The notes under the pieces: generated by a model
The model's database searches: none
Seen by the model: only the letters and a program-made list of their open reading frames with translations
What the model was told of the DNA's origin: nothing
DNA from: Echeneis naucrates
Lineage: Eukaryota; Chordata; Actinopteri; Carangiformes; Echeneidae
Direction of reading: 5' to 3'
Length of the DNA stretch: 64,000 bases
Assembly: GCF_900963305.1 (NCBI RefSeq)
Contig: NC_042528.1
Coordinates: 15,313,722 to 15,377,721, forward strand
Shown here: positions 28,118 through 39,169 of the stretch, one piece after another
Numbering within the stretch: position 1 is the stretch's first letter
Layout: every line of letters starts with the position of its first letter
Program-made: the position numbers and the translations under genes

Positions 28118-29924
28118 ATGTCCACAGCAGAAGTCCTGCGGGGTTTTATCACCGACAGACTCGCCGCCGCCTGCCGGGAGATCTTAGCGGCCGTGGACAG
28201 AATGGTAGCCGGATATGAGGAGGAGGCTTCGGGCTTCAGGCAGGAGATCGACCGGCAGAGGAGCCAGCTGGAGCTGCTGCAGCCCCGAGTCCTGATCCAC
28301 AAAACGGGTCGGTTGTTTTTATGAGTGAGAAAGGCTGAGGACTGTATTTGGCAGATGTAGAATGAAGCAGCTGGAGGAATAACTGTGTTCATATTGTAGC
28401 TAATAAAGAGGATTCATTATTGAATCGTTTCCTCCAGATGTTCAGCAGCTGATGGTGAAAAAAGAGGTTCCTCCTGAGTTCACCTCCAGTCCGGATCCGA
28501 AGGATTCAGAGAGTCCACACCTTAAACAGGAACAGGAGGAGGACCAGGTACCAGGACTGGAGGAGACCAGGAACCCTGTGAGGCCGTTTCAGGTGAAGAG
28601 TGAGGATGAAGAGATGAATGAACCGGCCAGGAGCTGTGATCCACAGAGTCCTCTTCAACCAGATCCAGATCCAGAGGAAGAGGTCTCAGACTCCTCTGAT
28701 ACTGAAATCAGTGAGAATGATTCTAATGAAACCAGAGTGGCCCAGTCAGATGCGAAAATAGATGAAGATGATGTAAATGTTACACGTGACAACAATGAGA
28801 AACACATCAGCTGCCCTGAGCGTGGGAAAAAAACGTTTTTTCTTAAGACTCATATGAAGACCCACACAGGGGAGAAACATCACCGTTGTGATGTTTGCGG
28901 GAAAAGTTTTTTGTGGAAGGGCAATCTTAATTTTCACATGCAAGTTCACGCAGAAGAGAGACCGTTTGGCTGCTCATTTTGTGGCAAAAGATTTAAGCGA
29001 CAATATGATCTTAAATCACACACGGTAGTCCACACAGGAGAGAAACCCTTCAGCTGTGATGTTTGTGGGAAAAGATTTAACCGAAAGGGAATCTTTAACA
29101 TGCACATGAGGGTCCATACAGGAGAGAAACCATTCAGCTGTGATGTTTGTGGGAAAATTTTTGAACTAAAGGCAGGCCTTAAAAAACACATGACGGTCCA
29201 TACAGAGGAGAAATCTTTCAGCTGTGATGTTTGTGGGAAAACGGTTAATTTCATGGAAAACCTTAAAAAACACATGGTAGTCCACACAGAAGAGAGACCA
29301 TTCAGCTGTGATGTTTGTGGGAAAACATTTAAACTAATGGAAAACCTTAAAAAACACATGGTAGTCCACACAGAAGAGAGACCCTTCAGCTGTGATGTTT
29401 GTGGGAAAACATTTAAACTAAGGCGAACCCTGAAATCACACATGGCAGTCCACGCAGAAGTGAGACCCTTCAGCTGTGATGTTTGTGGGAAAAATTTTAA
29501 ACTAAAGGGAATACTTACAATACACATGAAGGTCCATACAGAAGAGAAACCCTTCAGCTGTGATGTTTGTGGGAAAACATTTAAACTAAAGAAAAACATT
29601 AAACCACACATGAAGGTCCATACAGATGAGAAACCCTTCAGCTGTGATGTTTGTGGGAAAACATTTAAAGAAAAGGGAATACTTAAAATACACATGAAGG
29701 TCCATACAGAGGAGAAACCCTTTAGCTGTGATGTTTGTGGGAAAACATTTAAACTAAAGAAAAGCATTAAACCACATATGAGGGTCCATACAGAAGAGAA
29801 ACCCTTCGGCTGTGATGTTTGTGGGAAAAGATTTAAACTAAAGAAACACATTAAACCACATATGAAGGTCCATACAGAAGAGAAACACTTCAGCTGTGAT
29901 GTTTTTGGGAAAAGATTTAAATGA
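28118..29924 (+). CDS. FiNZ-type C2H2 zinc-finger protein, copy 2 (two exons)
   Basis: Longest of the three paralogues and probably a nuclear DNA-binding repressor. Exon 1, 28118-28307, encodes the FiNZ segment (MSTAEVLRGFITDRLAAACR). A 130-bp intron with the same donor and acceptor as copy 1 leads to exon 2 at 28438. An acidic linker is followed by one degenerate finger (CPERGKKTF lacks the second Cys), then 12 good C2H2 fingers. The 13th has Cys changed to Phe (CDVFGKRFK) and ends at TGA. Readable finger sequence (SLKLHMEVH) follows the stop, so the C-terminus is shortened compared with the ancestor. Alternating fingers with LKKNIKPH and KGILKIH helices point to duplication of finger pairs. 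It is the only copy with unique upstream sequence, so it may be the founder. An upstream in-frame start at 27926 is possible but unsupported by the other copies. Confidence 0.88.
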
Positions 29925-30700
29925 AAGAAAAGCCTTAAATTACACATGGAGGTCCATACAAAAGGGAAACCATTTGGTTGTGACAACTGTCAAGAAAAAG
30001 ACAGGATCTTTGCTGGTTGACCAAACGTAAACTGTAACTTGATTGGTCTTTGTTTTTTTTTTTTGCTTTGCTTTGTTTTGTTTTTTTTTTTTGTCCTCGC
30101 TCATTTGTGTTTGGGTCAGTGACATATATACCAGAAAAAGTTTTCTTTTTTTATATTTTGGTGTAAAATGAATATTTTCTAAATCATCACTCAATGTGAG
30201 ACCTATGCCGTCGGTCTTACAACATATTTTCTACGTATTGTGATATTCTTTGCAATAAAATTCTAAAAATATTTGTGACTTTTGCTGATAATATTTTCTA
30301 TGTATCCTGTGAAAGTTTTCAGATTCTACCATTCATAAAGGTATGTTATTTTCACGTGTAGCAGACTCTGGCTGGCAGAAATGAGATCCACAGGTCACAG
30401 TAAGGTCACGGGGATGCTCTTTCACTTCACTTCAACAGAAAACAGGAACTCCCTCAAAAAAATGAGGGACTTGTTTTTCATTTTTTCTTTATTTGACTGT
30501 ATCTTTTATTTTCTCGCCGATGAGACAGGCAGGAAGTCGGGCTTTCAAAATGCAAGAGAATCCAGTTGGTTTTCAAAACAAAACTGCTGGCAGCGAGCGC
30601 GACGAATATGATTAGTCAGATCCAGAGAGAGTTCATTTCTATCACTATTGATAGAAATGAACACAGCTATTGAACTAAAATGAGCTAAAGATGCACTTGC
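29925..30700. other. 3-prime flank of zinc-finger copy 2
   Basis: Shared with the 3-prime flanks of copies 1 and 3 to about 30320, and with copy 1 to about 30415. It includes poly-T tracts and an AATAAAA at about 30255 as a possible polyadenylation signal. 30415-30700 is unassigned. Confidence 0.5.
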
Positions 30701-30701
30701 T

Positions 30702-30773
30702 CTCCCCGTCGGGGAATCGCACCCCAGTCTTCCACGTGAGAAGTGGAGATACTGTCCACTATACTAACTAAGA
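30702..30773 (-). tRNA. tRNA-Asp-type body with CTC (Glu) anticodon
   Basis: 72-nt cloverleaf. D arm TTAGTATAGTGG, arm AGACTGGGG and acceptor ACGGGGA are those of tRNA-Asp, and it shares the GGACAGTATC segment and 5-prime flank with the Asp(GTC) relic at 8809. The anticodon loop TTCTCAC reads CTC instead of GTC. The T loop TGCGATT has lost T55, so activity is doubtful. Acceptor pairs are mostly kept by G-T wobbles. Confidence 0.7.
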
Positions 30774-31824
30774 GCAAGAACGAGGAACATTATGTGGTGT
30801 GTGACTTTTGTGAAACCGCCATATGAAACCCCATAGACTTCAATACACTCTGACTTCATTTACAACAATAACACAAGACAACAACAAGACAACAACAAGT
30901 TACAGTAATCAGTCCAGGGACATTTCTGTGTGTCTTTGTGCGCATGCGCTCATCCATTTGAAGCGAACGTGAGAGTGACGTATGCATCTGTGTCATGTTG
31001 GAGATCAATGAAAGACAGGAAATGCCTTTGATCTCCAGTCACACAGTCTCGTTGTGGAGTTATTAGTTGTTGATGTTGTTTTGAAAAATCTGCATCAGTG
31101 AAACATTAATTCATACAAGAGGACATCACGTATATTGTTGGAATAGAAAATCTTATTTTTTCTGTGTGTGCTCCTGAGAAAGAGGCTCAAATCCAAACCC
31201 AGGAGACAGAAGTTGAGTGAGTCAGTGAGGAAGAAGCTGCTCGTTCTCCTTCAACAGTTTGATCTGAGGAAAAGTCACTTCCTCAGATCATATGTACGGT
31301 AAAAAATTGCTGAATGTGACTTCTATTCTCTTTGCTCTTTTTCCCCTTTCAGTGTTAATTTACAAAAACAACATTAATTCTTGGAGCCATGTTTTCTTCA
31401 GATCTAACTCGGATCACTCCAATCAGAGACACTGATGGATTCTTGTGCATAAGTACTTCTCTCTCTTTGTGAGATCAGCTAAATTCATGAGTTCCACTTC
31501 TGTTGTTGCTTCTGTCGGCAGAACTCAAAGGTATCTGGCATGACTACGTTTGTGTTTTGAGCTTCATTAACACTCTATGGTGGAGGTCATGACTAAAAAG
31601 TGGGAGGAGTCTTTGATCTCTTTGATGTCATTAGAACCTTTGTGACATCACAGAATCAGCATCTCCTTTGATGGTTACTGATGGAACAGGAAAAGGTCAG
31701 ATCATTCAGGACATTAATGTGACAGTTCATTATATGCTAAAGAAACCTTGTTCAGACTCATGATGGTCAGCCATGTATGTTGGGGGTTTTTTCAGATCCA
31801 AAATACATCCCTGTACATCAGAGT
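30774..31824. other. Intergenic, with zinc-finger-flank and family B copies
   Basis: No gene. 31310-31460 repeats 4770-4960 upstream of zinc-finger copy 1. 30960-31140 resembles 11730-11850 and 7820-7880. 31570-31700 is family B. 31700-31824 is the Thr(AGT) 5-prime flank. Confidence 0.5.
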
Positions 31825-31889
31825 GGTGCTGTGGCTTAGTTGGTCAAAGCGCCTGTCTAGTAAACAGGAGATCCTGGGTTCAGTGTCTC
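31825..31889 (+). pseudogene. tRNA-Thr(AGT), T arm deleted
   Basis: Identical to the intact tRNA at 19034 through GATCCTGGGTTCA, then nine or so bases of the T loop and stem are missing before GTGTCT. Confidence 0.75.
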
Positions 31890-32157
31890 ATTGATAAAGT
31901 TTAAGGTTGTTGAGTTAAATTCATATAAGTTTCATTAAAAGGACACAGCACTCTCTCTGACCAGTCACTTAACTGCACAGTCTTCATGTCTCCCAGCAGT
32001 TCCTTGTTGCTAAAGTCAGATGTTGTAGAAAGAAAGTACTTCTGGGTTTTCATCAGCTGTAGGTTACAACGATCAATATTATAGATATGACAGACAGAGT
32101 TCTCGATGTTTTCCTGTTAACCAGTGCTGCTGAAAACCTCATGTAGTGTGTATAAAC

Positions 32158-32228
32158 AGCAGAGGATGGTTTCGATCCATCGACCTCTGGGTTATGGGCC
32201 CAGCATGCTTCCACTGCACCACTCCGCT
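32158..32228 (-). tRNA. Initiator tRNA-Met(CAT)
   Basis: Best initiator copy in the window: AGCGGAGTGGTGCAGTGG, GCTGGGCCCATAACCCAG, GGTCGATGGATCGAAACC, CTCTGCT. It keeps the three G-C pairs of the anticodon stem. Acceptor pairs with one wobble. Confidence 0.88.
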
Positions 32229-32446
32229 CGCTACGTTCAGTTTGCAATGTCCTCTGGAGTTTTGTGTAATTTTTAACCACCACATCCACTTTCTGTCAAA
32301 GCGGCTGTGGTGGTTAAAAAGTACTGAGATTTCCACCTGCAGTGTATCAAATGACCACGAGGGGGCAGCTTGGAAAATGAAGTCAGATCTTATTGAGAGC
32401 ATCTGACTAATCTGAGGCTTCATTTAGAGAACATCTGCTGACAGGT

Positions 32447-32519
32447 GGGGAATTAGCTCAAATGGTAGAGCGCTTGCTTAGCATGTGAGAGGTAGTGGGA
32501 GCGATGCCCACATTCTCCA
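32447..32519 (+). tRNA. tRNA-Ala(AGC)
   Basis: 73-nt cloverleaf: GGGGAATTAGCTCAAATGG, loop TTAGCAT (AGC), CATTCTCC plus A. T loop AGCGATG differs from the ATCGATG of the copies at 43072 and 45158. Confidence 0.88.
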
Positions 32520-32751
32520 CAAGACTTTAGCTCTTTGTTGGAGATTACAGCAACAAGTGAACTAAACACAGCAGGTCCCTGGGTGGGCTTTGGAGCCTTT
32601 TGGTAAACAGAAGCAGGACTGTTGTTGTGTATGGAGCTTTGACTGTTACCTGAACACATCATAAACTTAAGCAGCTGCTCTCCTGCTCACATGTTCTTCA
32701 CACCATCACAATATATCGATGGTGGGTTGTTTATTTTTATCATTATGCTGC

Positions 32752-33620
32752 GTTTCAACTCCTTGACGCTTTGAGCTGCAGAAAAAACAAGAGCAGTCGC
32801 ACCATACAAGCATTTCAAAATAAAAGCCAATTTAGATTATTTTATTTGTATCTTTAGTTCAGATGTAGCAAAGCGCAACAATGCTGTCAATAAGGATCTT
32901 TCCCATTTGGGTTATTTGAAGTGATGGTGGCCACTGATGCAACACTCCGTAGCAGCACCACTCTGATGTACAGGGATGTATTTTGGATCTGAAAATACCC
33001 CCAACACACGTGGCTGACCATCATGACTCTTACCAAAGTTTCTTTAGCATATAATAAACTGTCACATTAATGTCCTGAATGTGCTGTGTGTAAATAATGA
33101 AAAAAAAAAAAAAAAAAAAAAACGCCACAAATGTTCCATCAGTAACCATCAAAGGAGATGCTGATTCTGTGATGTCACAAAGGTTCTAATGACATCAAAG
33201 AGATGAAAGACTCCTCCCACTTTTTTGTCATGAAGTCAGGGCGCCACATGGCTCGTTGGTCTACGGGTATGATTCTCGCTTAGGGTGCGAGAGGTCCTGG
33301 GTTCAAATCCCGGACGAGCCCATCTGTTGCCTTTCAGTCAATAAGGGTGCTAACTGTTACACTATGGAGCTGTGTGAGGTTTGCTGTCTGGTTGTTAGTT
33401 GTGGTGTCTTGGCAACTGAAGAAAGAGCAATGGTAGTTTTGTGGCTCATGCTGTGCTGAGGAGAAGGGATATTGGTGATTGACTGCTTTTCACAGGAGAC
33501 AAACTTTGGTAGGAGGGTTAGATGATGGTCAGCCACTTACTTTGCAATATTTTCAGATCCTCTGTACATCTTGGTACTTCTTTGTACTACTTTTGTGGTG
33601 CTGACATAACATGATGTTCT
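32752..33620 (+). repeat. Tandem-oriented duplicon, partner of 48820-49400
   Basis: 32810-33400 and 48830-49400 are near-identical over about 500 bp. They include a family D segment, the truncated Thr end (GTAGCAGCACCACTC), a poly-A run and a tRNA-Pro. Internal differences are an A-run length change and the Pro anticodon (AGG here, TGG there). Confidence 0.75.
33250..33321 (+). tRNA. tRNA-Pro(AGG)
   Basis: 72-nt cloverleaf, loop TTAGGGT (AGG), GGGTTCAAATCCC, GACGAGCC plus C. The D loop has CTACGGG in place of CTAGGGG. Confidence 0.91.
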
Positions 33621-33812
33621 ATCTGTCACCATCTTTGCTGGTCCATGATTATGATGCATATAATGATCTTCATTTGCACGTGCACAGCGTGATTATATAT
33701 ATTTTTATCTTGGCAGGTGACCAATTGTCTGCTAGTTCACGATGTCCTTAAAGGCAGATATTTAGGATAATTCTAGCAGGAATAGCAGGCTGCAACAGGA
33801 AAAGTTCCAGTC
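33322..33812. repeat. Pro-unit flank and unassigned sequence
   Basis: 33322-33650 is the inverted form of the flank at 18420-18699 and 13490-13784. 33650-33812 is unassigned. Confidence 0.5.
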
Positions 33813-33860
33813 AGACCTCTCGCACCCGAAGCGAGAATCATACCCCTAGACCAACGAGCC
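33813..33860 (-). pseudogene. tRNA-Pro(CGG) lacking T arm
   Basis: The minus strand reads GGCTCGTTGGTCTAGGGG with loop TTCGGGT (CGG) and stops after GAGAGGTC. The 3-prime third is missing. Confidence 0.7.
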
Positions 33861-34760
33861 ATTGACAGCAGGACATTTATGGCATTTAAAATGTAGTCAA
33901 ACGTTTTCTGAGCATTGATCATACACTACAACATTTAGTATCCTTCCTAACCTATTCTCGCTTCTTGGCGATATTAAATATCTGTCCCAGTGGCCTAATG
34001 GAACTAACTGCTTATAAATGTCTCACTGGATCAAAAGTGGTGCAGCAGGACATGTTTTTCTGATGAGCCATTTAATTTCTTCACATCACATTTCACATCA
34101 CTATTTCCCATTATTTTAGATGGACACACATCACCATTTGATTTTATTTCAATTCATATTTTATTTCAATAACTTTGAATGCCATTTTAAATATCTGGAT
34201 GTTCAGTCATTTGTGCTTTTATTCTGTGGATAACAAAGATATTCTTTCATTTTATTATTCTCGCTTCGGTCGAAAAAAAAGCCGAGTCCAGTCGAGGAGA
34301 GCCAATCATCAGAGAATCCGTGCAGATATAACCCCCCTGGGGTTATTTTGATGGACACACCATGAGGCCAATCACATGAGAGGACAAACTGATGTTTTCA
34401 CAATAATATTCAGCTGGTAAATTGACATAGATATGAAGTTTCACTGACTGTTCTGTCTTTACATGAGGGAGGCAGGAAGTCAGACTTTCTGTGGACTGTG
34501 TACTTTGAATCCACTGATCTGAGTTCAGCTCTCAGTGGAACCTCTGCCATCTGATTTAGTGTGAGAGGGATTGAGCATAACCTTCACCTATATAACATGT
34601 ACCCACCACCCAAAACAGAGAGAAGGCTTCATCAGATGATTTCTCTTTTCTGCTGCTGCCTCTGTGGTTAGGTAAAGGTCCAAAGAGGATGTAGATCAGT
34701 GGTAGACGTTCATCAAAGTAACAGGACATGCTCGTGGTAGGTCCATTGGTGTGAAGTAAA
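33861..34760. other. Intergenic sequence
   Basis: No gene. A 20-bp scrap of tRNA-Arg (AGTGGCCTAATGGA) sits at about 33983-34002. The remainder is AT-rich and single-copy in the window. Confidence 0.4.
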
Positions 34761-34832
34761 TTCCCATACCGGGAGTTGAACCCGGGCCACCTGGGTGAAA
34801 ACCAGGAATCCTGACCGCTAGACCATATGGGA
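34761..34832 (-). tRNA. tRNA-Glu(TTC)
   Basis: Intact 72-nt cloverleaf: TCCCATATGGTCTAGCGG, loop TTTTCACC (TTC), GGGTTCAACTCCC, TATGGGA plus A. Acceptor and T stem pair perfectly. Confidence 0.94.
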
Positions 34833-34903
34833 CATGTGCGGTGTGGGATAACATTTTTATGTTATGGGGTAAATCACCTGGATTTTTCAATAATAAAAAG
34901 GCT

Positions 34904-34925
34904 TTCCCTGACCGGGAATCGAACC
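34904..34925 (-). pseudogene. tRNA-Glu 3-prime end fragment
   Basis: GGTTCGATTCCCGGTCAGGG is the T arm and acceptor of a Glu(CTC)-type tRNA. Nothing else of it remains. Confidence 0.55.
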
Positions 34926-34946
34926 GTAAATTATCCTGTTGTAAAA

Positions 34947-35015
34947 GGCTTGTTGCTCTAGGGGTATGATTCTCGCGGGTGTGAGAGGGCCTGTGTTCAA
35001 CTCCCAGACGAGCCC
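34947..35015 (+). pseudogene. tRNA-Pro pseudogene, anticodon loop deletion
   Basis: D arm CTCTAGGGGTATGATTCTCGC is followed by GGGTGTGAGAGG, so four or so anticodon-loop bases are gone. The T arm is mutated, acceptor GACGAGCCC kept. Confidence 0.65.
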
Positions 35016-35202
35016 TTGGTATTATGTCGCCAATATCAGTTCCTGACCATCATGACTCTTCCCAAAGTTTGTCTCCTATGAAAAGCGGTCAATCACCAAA
35101 TTTCCATCTGCTCAACACAGCAACAACCACTTTGTTTTGTCCAGAAACTGCAAGCAAAAGCTGTAATACAGGAAGTGATGAGCAGGAACTCCACTGAGAG
35201 TG

Positions 35203-35276
35203 AAGCACGTCTGGGGTTTGGATGAAGGATGTCCTGTTTACAAGACAGACACTTTAAGAAGCTCAGCATCAGTACT
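35203..35276 (-). pseudogene. tRNA-Thr(TGT)-derived pseudogene
   Basis: Inverted member of the 10207 family. The loop CTTGTAA keeps TGT; the D and T arms are damaged. A family C flank at 35030-35160 links it to the Pro relic at 34947. Confidence 0.6.
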
Positions 35277-35589
35277 GACAGTTTCTCTGCAGTTTCATCT
35301 GGAGAGTTGGACCTGGTAGACCTCCAAACCTATCTGGGTCTGAAAATAGACAACAAAACAAGCCTGAGATGCTGCAAATGTGATGCCTATGTTTGTACAG
35401 CCCACTCTGACCTGAGTGTCTAATGCCACGTGCATGAATTCACATACACACAAACACACACACCTTTTTGTATTGTTTTAAAGTCAGCTCTGCCTGGATA
35501 CAACAGTGGTCAGGGCTGTATGATGTATGTTTATACTGAAACACTGACAGCTCTCCTCCATCTCCCTCTTTTACTTACTCTGGGTTCCA

Positions 35590-35637
35590 GCCCTCGTTGG
35601 TGCAGCAGGCAGCACGTCAGTCTCATAATCTGAAGGG
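35590..35637 (+). pseudogene. Elongator tRNA-Met(CAT), 3-prime truncated
   Basis: CCTCGTTGGTGCAGCAGGCAG and TCTCATAATCTGAAGG match tRNA-Met up to the variable loop. The T arm and acceptor are missing. Confidence 0.65.
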
Positions 35638-36215
35638 TTAGGGTTACCGCCAGTAAAGGGGCTAATGTTCATTGTATGCTGAAGATACCTCATCCTAAGT
35701 ATCCCACAAAGTCATGACTCCTGCCAAATCATGAAATTTTCTCCTCCAAACCTTTGGACACAGCTTTGAGCTTTCTCACAGGTGTCATTATTTCAGTGAA
35801 GATGTATTTATGGATGTATTCCCCCTGAATCCTGCGATTCACAGCTTCCACCAAATGGAGCCAAATAAGACACAAAACTTATTGTGATGTGAGTCTGAAG
35901 AGCTGCTGCCTTTGATACATCACCTGATGATGTCACAGTACTCACAGAATGAAACTCTTCCTTTGAAGCTGCTTTGAAGAATTTCCAAAATCACATGTGA
36001 TTCAGATGTAAACACAAAGGCTGCATCCACTGTCAGCATTCAGAACGGCTGAGAAGATTATTGATCATTCATTGACTGATTATTAATGATCAGCTCAGAA
36101 GCAAACAGTGTATCTGAAGCACAGGACAGAGTTCTGCTCTCCAAAAATCCCTCAATTACTGCTCCACAGCAGCCTGTGACGTGTCTCTCCTGACAATGTG
36201 CTTCATTATCAACAA
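35638..36215. other. Intergenic flank sequence
   Basis: No gene. 35830-36130 repeats at 37640-37870 (about 230 bp) and in part at 38130-38210 and 45870-45920. 35660-35720 resembles 655-705. Confidence 0.5.
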
Positions 36216-36287
36216 TGGAGATGCCAGGGATTGAACCCGGGGCCTCATACATGCAAAGCATGCGCTCTACCACTGAGCTACATCCCC
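36216..36287 (-). tRNA. tRNA-Ala(TGC)
   Basis: Intact 72-nt cloverleaf: GGGGATGTAGCTCAGTGG, loop with TTTGCAT (TGC), GGGTTCAATCCC, CATCTCC plus A. The reference copy for the relics at 9403, 16774 and 44339. Confidence 0.94.
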
Positions 36288-36808
36288 TGCAGTTAGTTGT
36301 TTTCATGGGCCAAGTTTCACATGTTCCCAAGCATATTTGAGACTCTCCACAGCCTTAAAATATGACACAGCTGAGTGCTGTTGTTCGGACTCATCTAAAA
36401 GGATGAGAGCACTCACTGGTGATCAGTTACCATTTACCAGCTACCAGCAGTCATGGTCACATACTCTTCTCTCCTCCAAACCTTTGAGGTTTCCTGTCTC
36501 AATCTGATGTTCATTTGATTTAGGCTCCATGAGTGTGACTGAGTGTTTTTTTTTCCCATTTGTGTTTCCTTCCTCTACAATAGAGAGTGAGAACGTGTTG
36601 GAAAAACATGTGACATGCTTCTTATGTGAGGTGATGATCAGGGATCGCCTCTCTGTTCAGCTTCATTGGCTCGTACAGTCATTTCCCATATGATCTGTCA
36701 GTGAGGATTCCACAAAATTACCATCGCTGTTGCCAAGATACTGCAACTAACCTCACACAGCTCCATAGTGTAACAGATCACAGCGCTAATGACTGCAAGT
36801 CAACAGAT
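36288..36808. other. Intergenic flank sequence
   Basis: No gene. 36720-36800 is the Pro-unit flank (inverted copies elsewhere) and 36340-36420 the Ser flank. The rest is unassigned. Confidence 0.4.
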
Positions 36809-36873
36809 GGGCTCGTCCGGGATTTGAACCTCTCGCACCCTAAGCGAGAATCATACCCCTAGACCAACGAGCC
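36809..36873 (-). pseudogene. tRNA-Pro(AGG), 7-8 nt deletion before the T loop
   Basis: Acceptor, D arm and anticodon arm (TTAGGGT) are perfect, but the variable loop and 5-prime T stem are missing, giving GAGAGGTTCAAATCC. Confidence 0.75.
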
Positions 36874-37602
36874 ATGTTGTGTTTGTTTGGCAATCATCAT
36901 GTTGCATAGCACATTTATCATACAGGAAGACCGTAATGTTTAAGGTGGAGTCAGAGACATATTAGAACATAACAAGAGTGCAGGGAGCTCAAGTCTGCTC
37001 CATTTAAGCTCAAATCTGTGAAATGCCATGCCAAATGACATGCCCAAACAAACTCCGCATGGCCAAATCCCCCTCCCCCTCCTGAAACATACACACAAAC
37101 GGTAACTACACAGAAATAAACATCGGTTGTTGATATTGGCCGTTTTACTCATCGGACTGATGCTGATGTGTTACAGAATTGCCAGCATCAGCTGATACAT
37201 TGTGCATACCGACATCAAACCTTTGAGAAAGTGACACAACTATGAAGAGCACAAGTGTTCACCGACACAGACGTGGTTTCAGAGACAAACTGCAGAGAAA
37301 CTGGCAGCACTGATGCTGAACACACATTTAGAACAAAAAACACACAAAAAAAGTCATCGTTAACAGCCTGTATGGAGTCTAAAGGAAAAGAGGAGAGAAC
37401 ATGTCACACACTGTTATGACTCTTACCAAAGTTTGTCTTCCGTGAAAACCTGTCAGTCACCAAATTTCCTTCTGCTAAACACAGCACCAACCACTAAATT
37501 ACTGTTCCTCTTATCCAGATACTGCAGGTAAACGCTGTAATACAGGAAGTGATGGTTTTCATCAGTTTGTTTCAGTGATGAGCAGGAACTCCACTGAGAG
37601 TG

Positions 37603-37633
37603 AAGCTCTGCTGGGGTTTGAATGCAGGATGAC
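37603..37633 (-). pseudogene. tRNA-Thr-derived 3-prime fragment
   Basis: Only the T arm and acceptor of the 10207-type Thr relic remain (GGGGTTTGAATGCAGGATG in antisense). Flanks 37410-37600 are family C. Confidence 0.5.
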
Positions 37634-38289
37634 CTTCCTCAAAGGTTTGAAGTGATGTGTGAGTCTGAAGAGCTGCTGCCTTTGATACATCACCTGATGA
37701 TGTCACAGTACTCACAGAATGAAACTCCTCCTTTGAAGCTGCTTTGAAGAATTTCCAAAATCAAATTTGATTCAGATGTAAACACAAAGGCTGCCCCACT
37801 GTCACCATTCAGAGCAGCTGAGAAGATTATTGATCATTCATTGATTATTAATGATCAGCTCAGAACCCAACATCTTTCATCCAAACCCTGACAGTTTCTC
37901 CACACAGGAGGTGTTTCAGGTGTCTGGTTCCTCCATTTAAACTCAAATCTGTGAAAAACTTGTGACCTGCCCAAACAAATTCCGCATGGCCAAACCCCCC
38001 TCCCCCTCCTGAAACATACAAGTGTTCACCGACATAGACGGGGTTTCAGAGACAAACTGCAGAGAAACTCAGAAACTCTGAGTCTTTCTCTCAGTGAACT
38101 TTTGTGCTCCTCAGAATTGTGTCCCACTTCCTCAAAGGTTTGAAGTGAAGTGTGAGTCTGAAGAGGTGCTGCCTTTGATCCATCACCTGATGATGTCACA
38201 ATACTAAAAAACTGAGCAGACTGCTGTGGACTTCAGTGAAACAGTGAAAGGATTTCAGCGGTGTTACATTTTCGGCGAAACATTTGCTC
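37634..38289. repeat. Repeated flank sequence
   Basis: 37640-37870 copies 35850-36110. 37930-38060 copies 36990-37290 with a gap. No gene seen. 36874-37602 is of the same kind, with 36900-37060 matching 23600-23770 inverted. Confidence 0.5.
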
Positions 38290-38560
38290 ATCCTCTCCAT
38301 GGGCCTGCATGAAGACCTCCGACTCCACTGGGTTGAAATAACTGGATCTTTTTTTTCTCGGTTGTCGCGGTGACAGGACTCCATAGATGATGGCCTTGAT
38401 AGAGGTTGTGCATGTGTGCAACTCAAGCTGAACATAATCAGAGTTGATTGAACCAACTAAGATCAGCTGTTCTGGAACCAGATACTCAGAGTAAGTCAAC
38501 TCAGAGTTCAGGGAGAGACTCAAAGTTCGTTTGAACTCCTACGTGGAATACTTTATAGAA
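38290..38560 (-). mobile_element. PIF/Harbinger-like terminal fragment
   Basis: Inverted relative of 24077-24320, sharing GATAGAGGTTGTGCA, GATCAGCTGTTCTGGAAC and AACTCAGAGTTCAGGGA. No transposase frame is present. Confidence 0.5.
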
Positions 38561-39128
38561 AATTCCAGCTTGCCACATCAATAAACGAGTTTATTTTACT
38601 GAGGACAAAGAAAAAGGCAGACTCACTTGTAGGGCTGCTGGTAAAACATGGACAGTCTGAGATTGCTCGGACATCCTGACTGCACAAAAGAGAGAAATTT
38701 CAGGATGCCTGCTTGGCTCCTGGCCCAGTTTGGTTCTTTCCTCTGTCGACAGAACTCAAAGGTATCTGCCACGACCATGATTGTCTTTGGAGCTTCATTA
38801 ACAGTGTGCACTCTATGGTGGAGGTCATGAGAAAAAGTGGGAGGAGTCTTTGACCTCATTCGAACCTTTCTGACATATAGATTTCTTTTTTTTTTTTTTT
38901 GCTGCACTCTGGTGCAAAGTTTATTCCAGGAGTAATCCACAGACTGACAGAAGGTCAGCCAGCTGCTCCAGCTGAGGCATCACTCTGCAGGTTACTGTCT
39001 TATATGTCCTGCACGCTGACCGATTGCATCACAGGAGCCTGTGGAGTGAGTCTGCCAACACACATCACAGGATACATCCAGCAACAGGAAGGTTCTGGAG
39101 CTGACCTGCTCTGGGGATCTAGTTTCCT
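38561..39128. other. Intergenic, family B copy and unassigned sequence
   Basis: No gene. 38750-38880 is family B. A 25-nt relic of tRNA-Asn in antisense (ACGCTGACCGATTGCATCAC) sits at about 39011-39035. Confidence 0.4.
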
Positions 39129-39169
39129 GGTGCTGGTCTAGTAAACAGGTTCAAATCCCAGCAGTGCCT
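39129..39169 (+). pseudogene. Collapsed tRNA-Thr(AGT)
   Basis: GGTGCTG joins directly to TCTAGTAAACAGG and then to TTCAAATCCC with CAGTGCCT. The D arm and 5-prime T stem are deleted, leaving about 41 nt. Confidence 0.65.

Noticed and set aside
28946-29986. 346-codon open frame antisense to zinc-finger gene 2 (also 6498-7043 and 40704-41402 at the other copies)
   Set aside because: It is the mirror of the repeated finger linker and Cys/His codons: its peptide repeats with the same 28-residue period (NLFPQTSQLKG). All three arrays show it, so it is a shadow and not a gene.
33099-33122. Long A run as a retroposon tail
   Set aside because: The same position in the other duplicon has a shorter A run and in the Thr unit a mixed sequence. 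It is a homopolymer inside the Thr 5-prime flank, with no target duplication.
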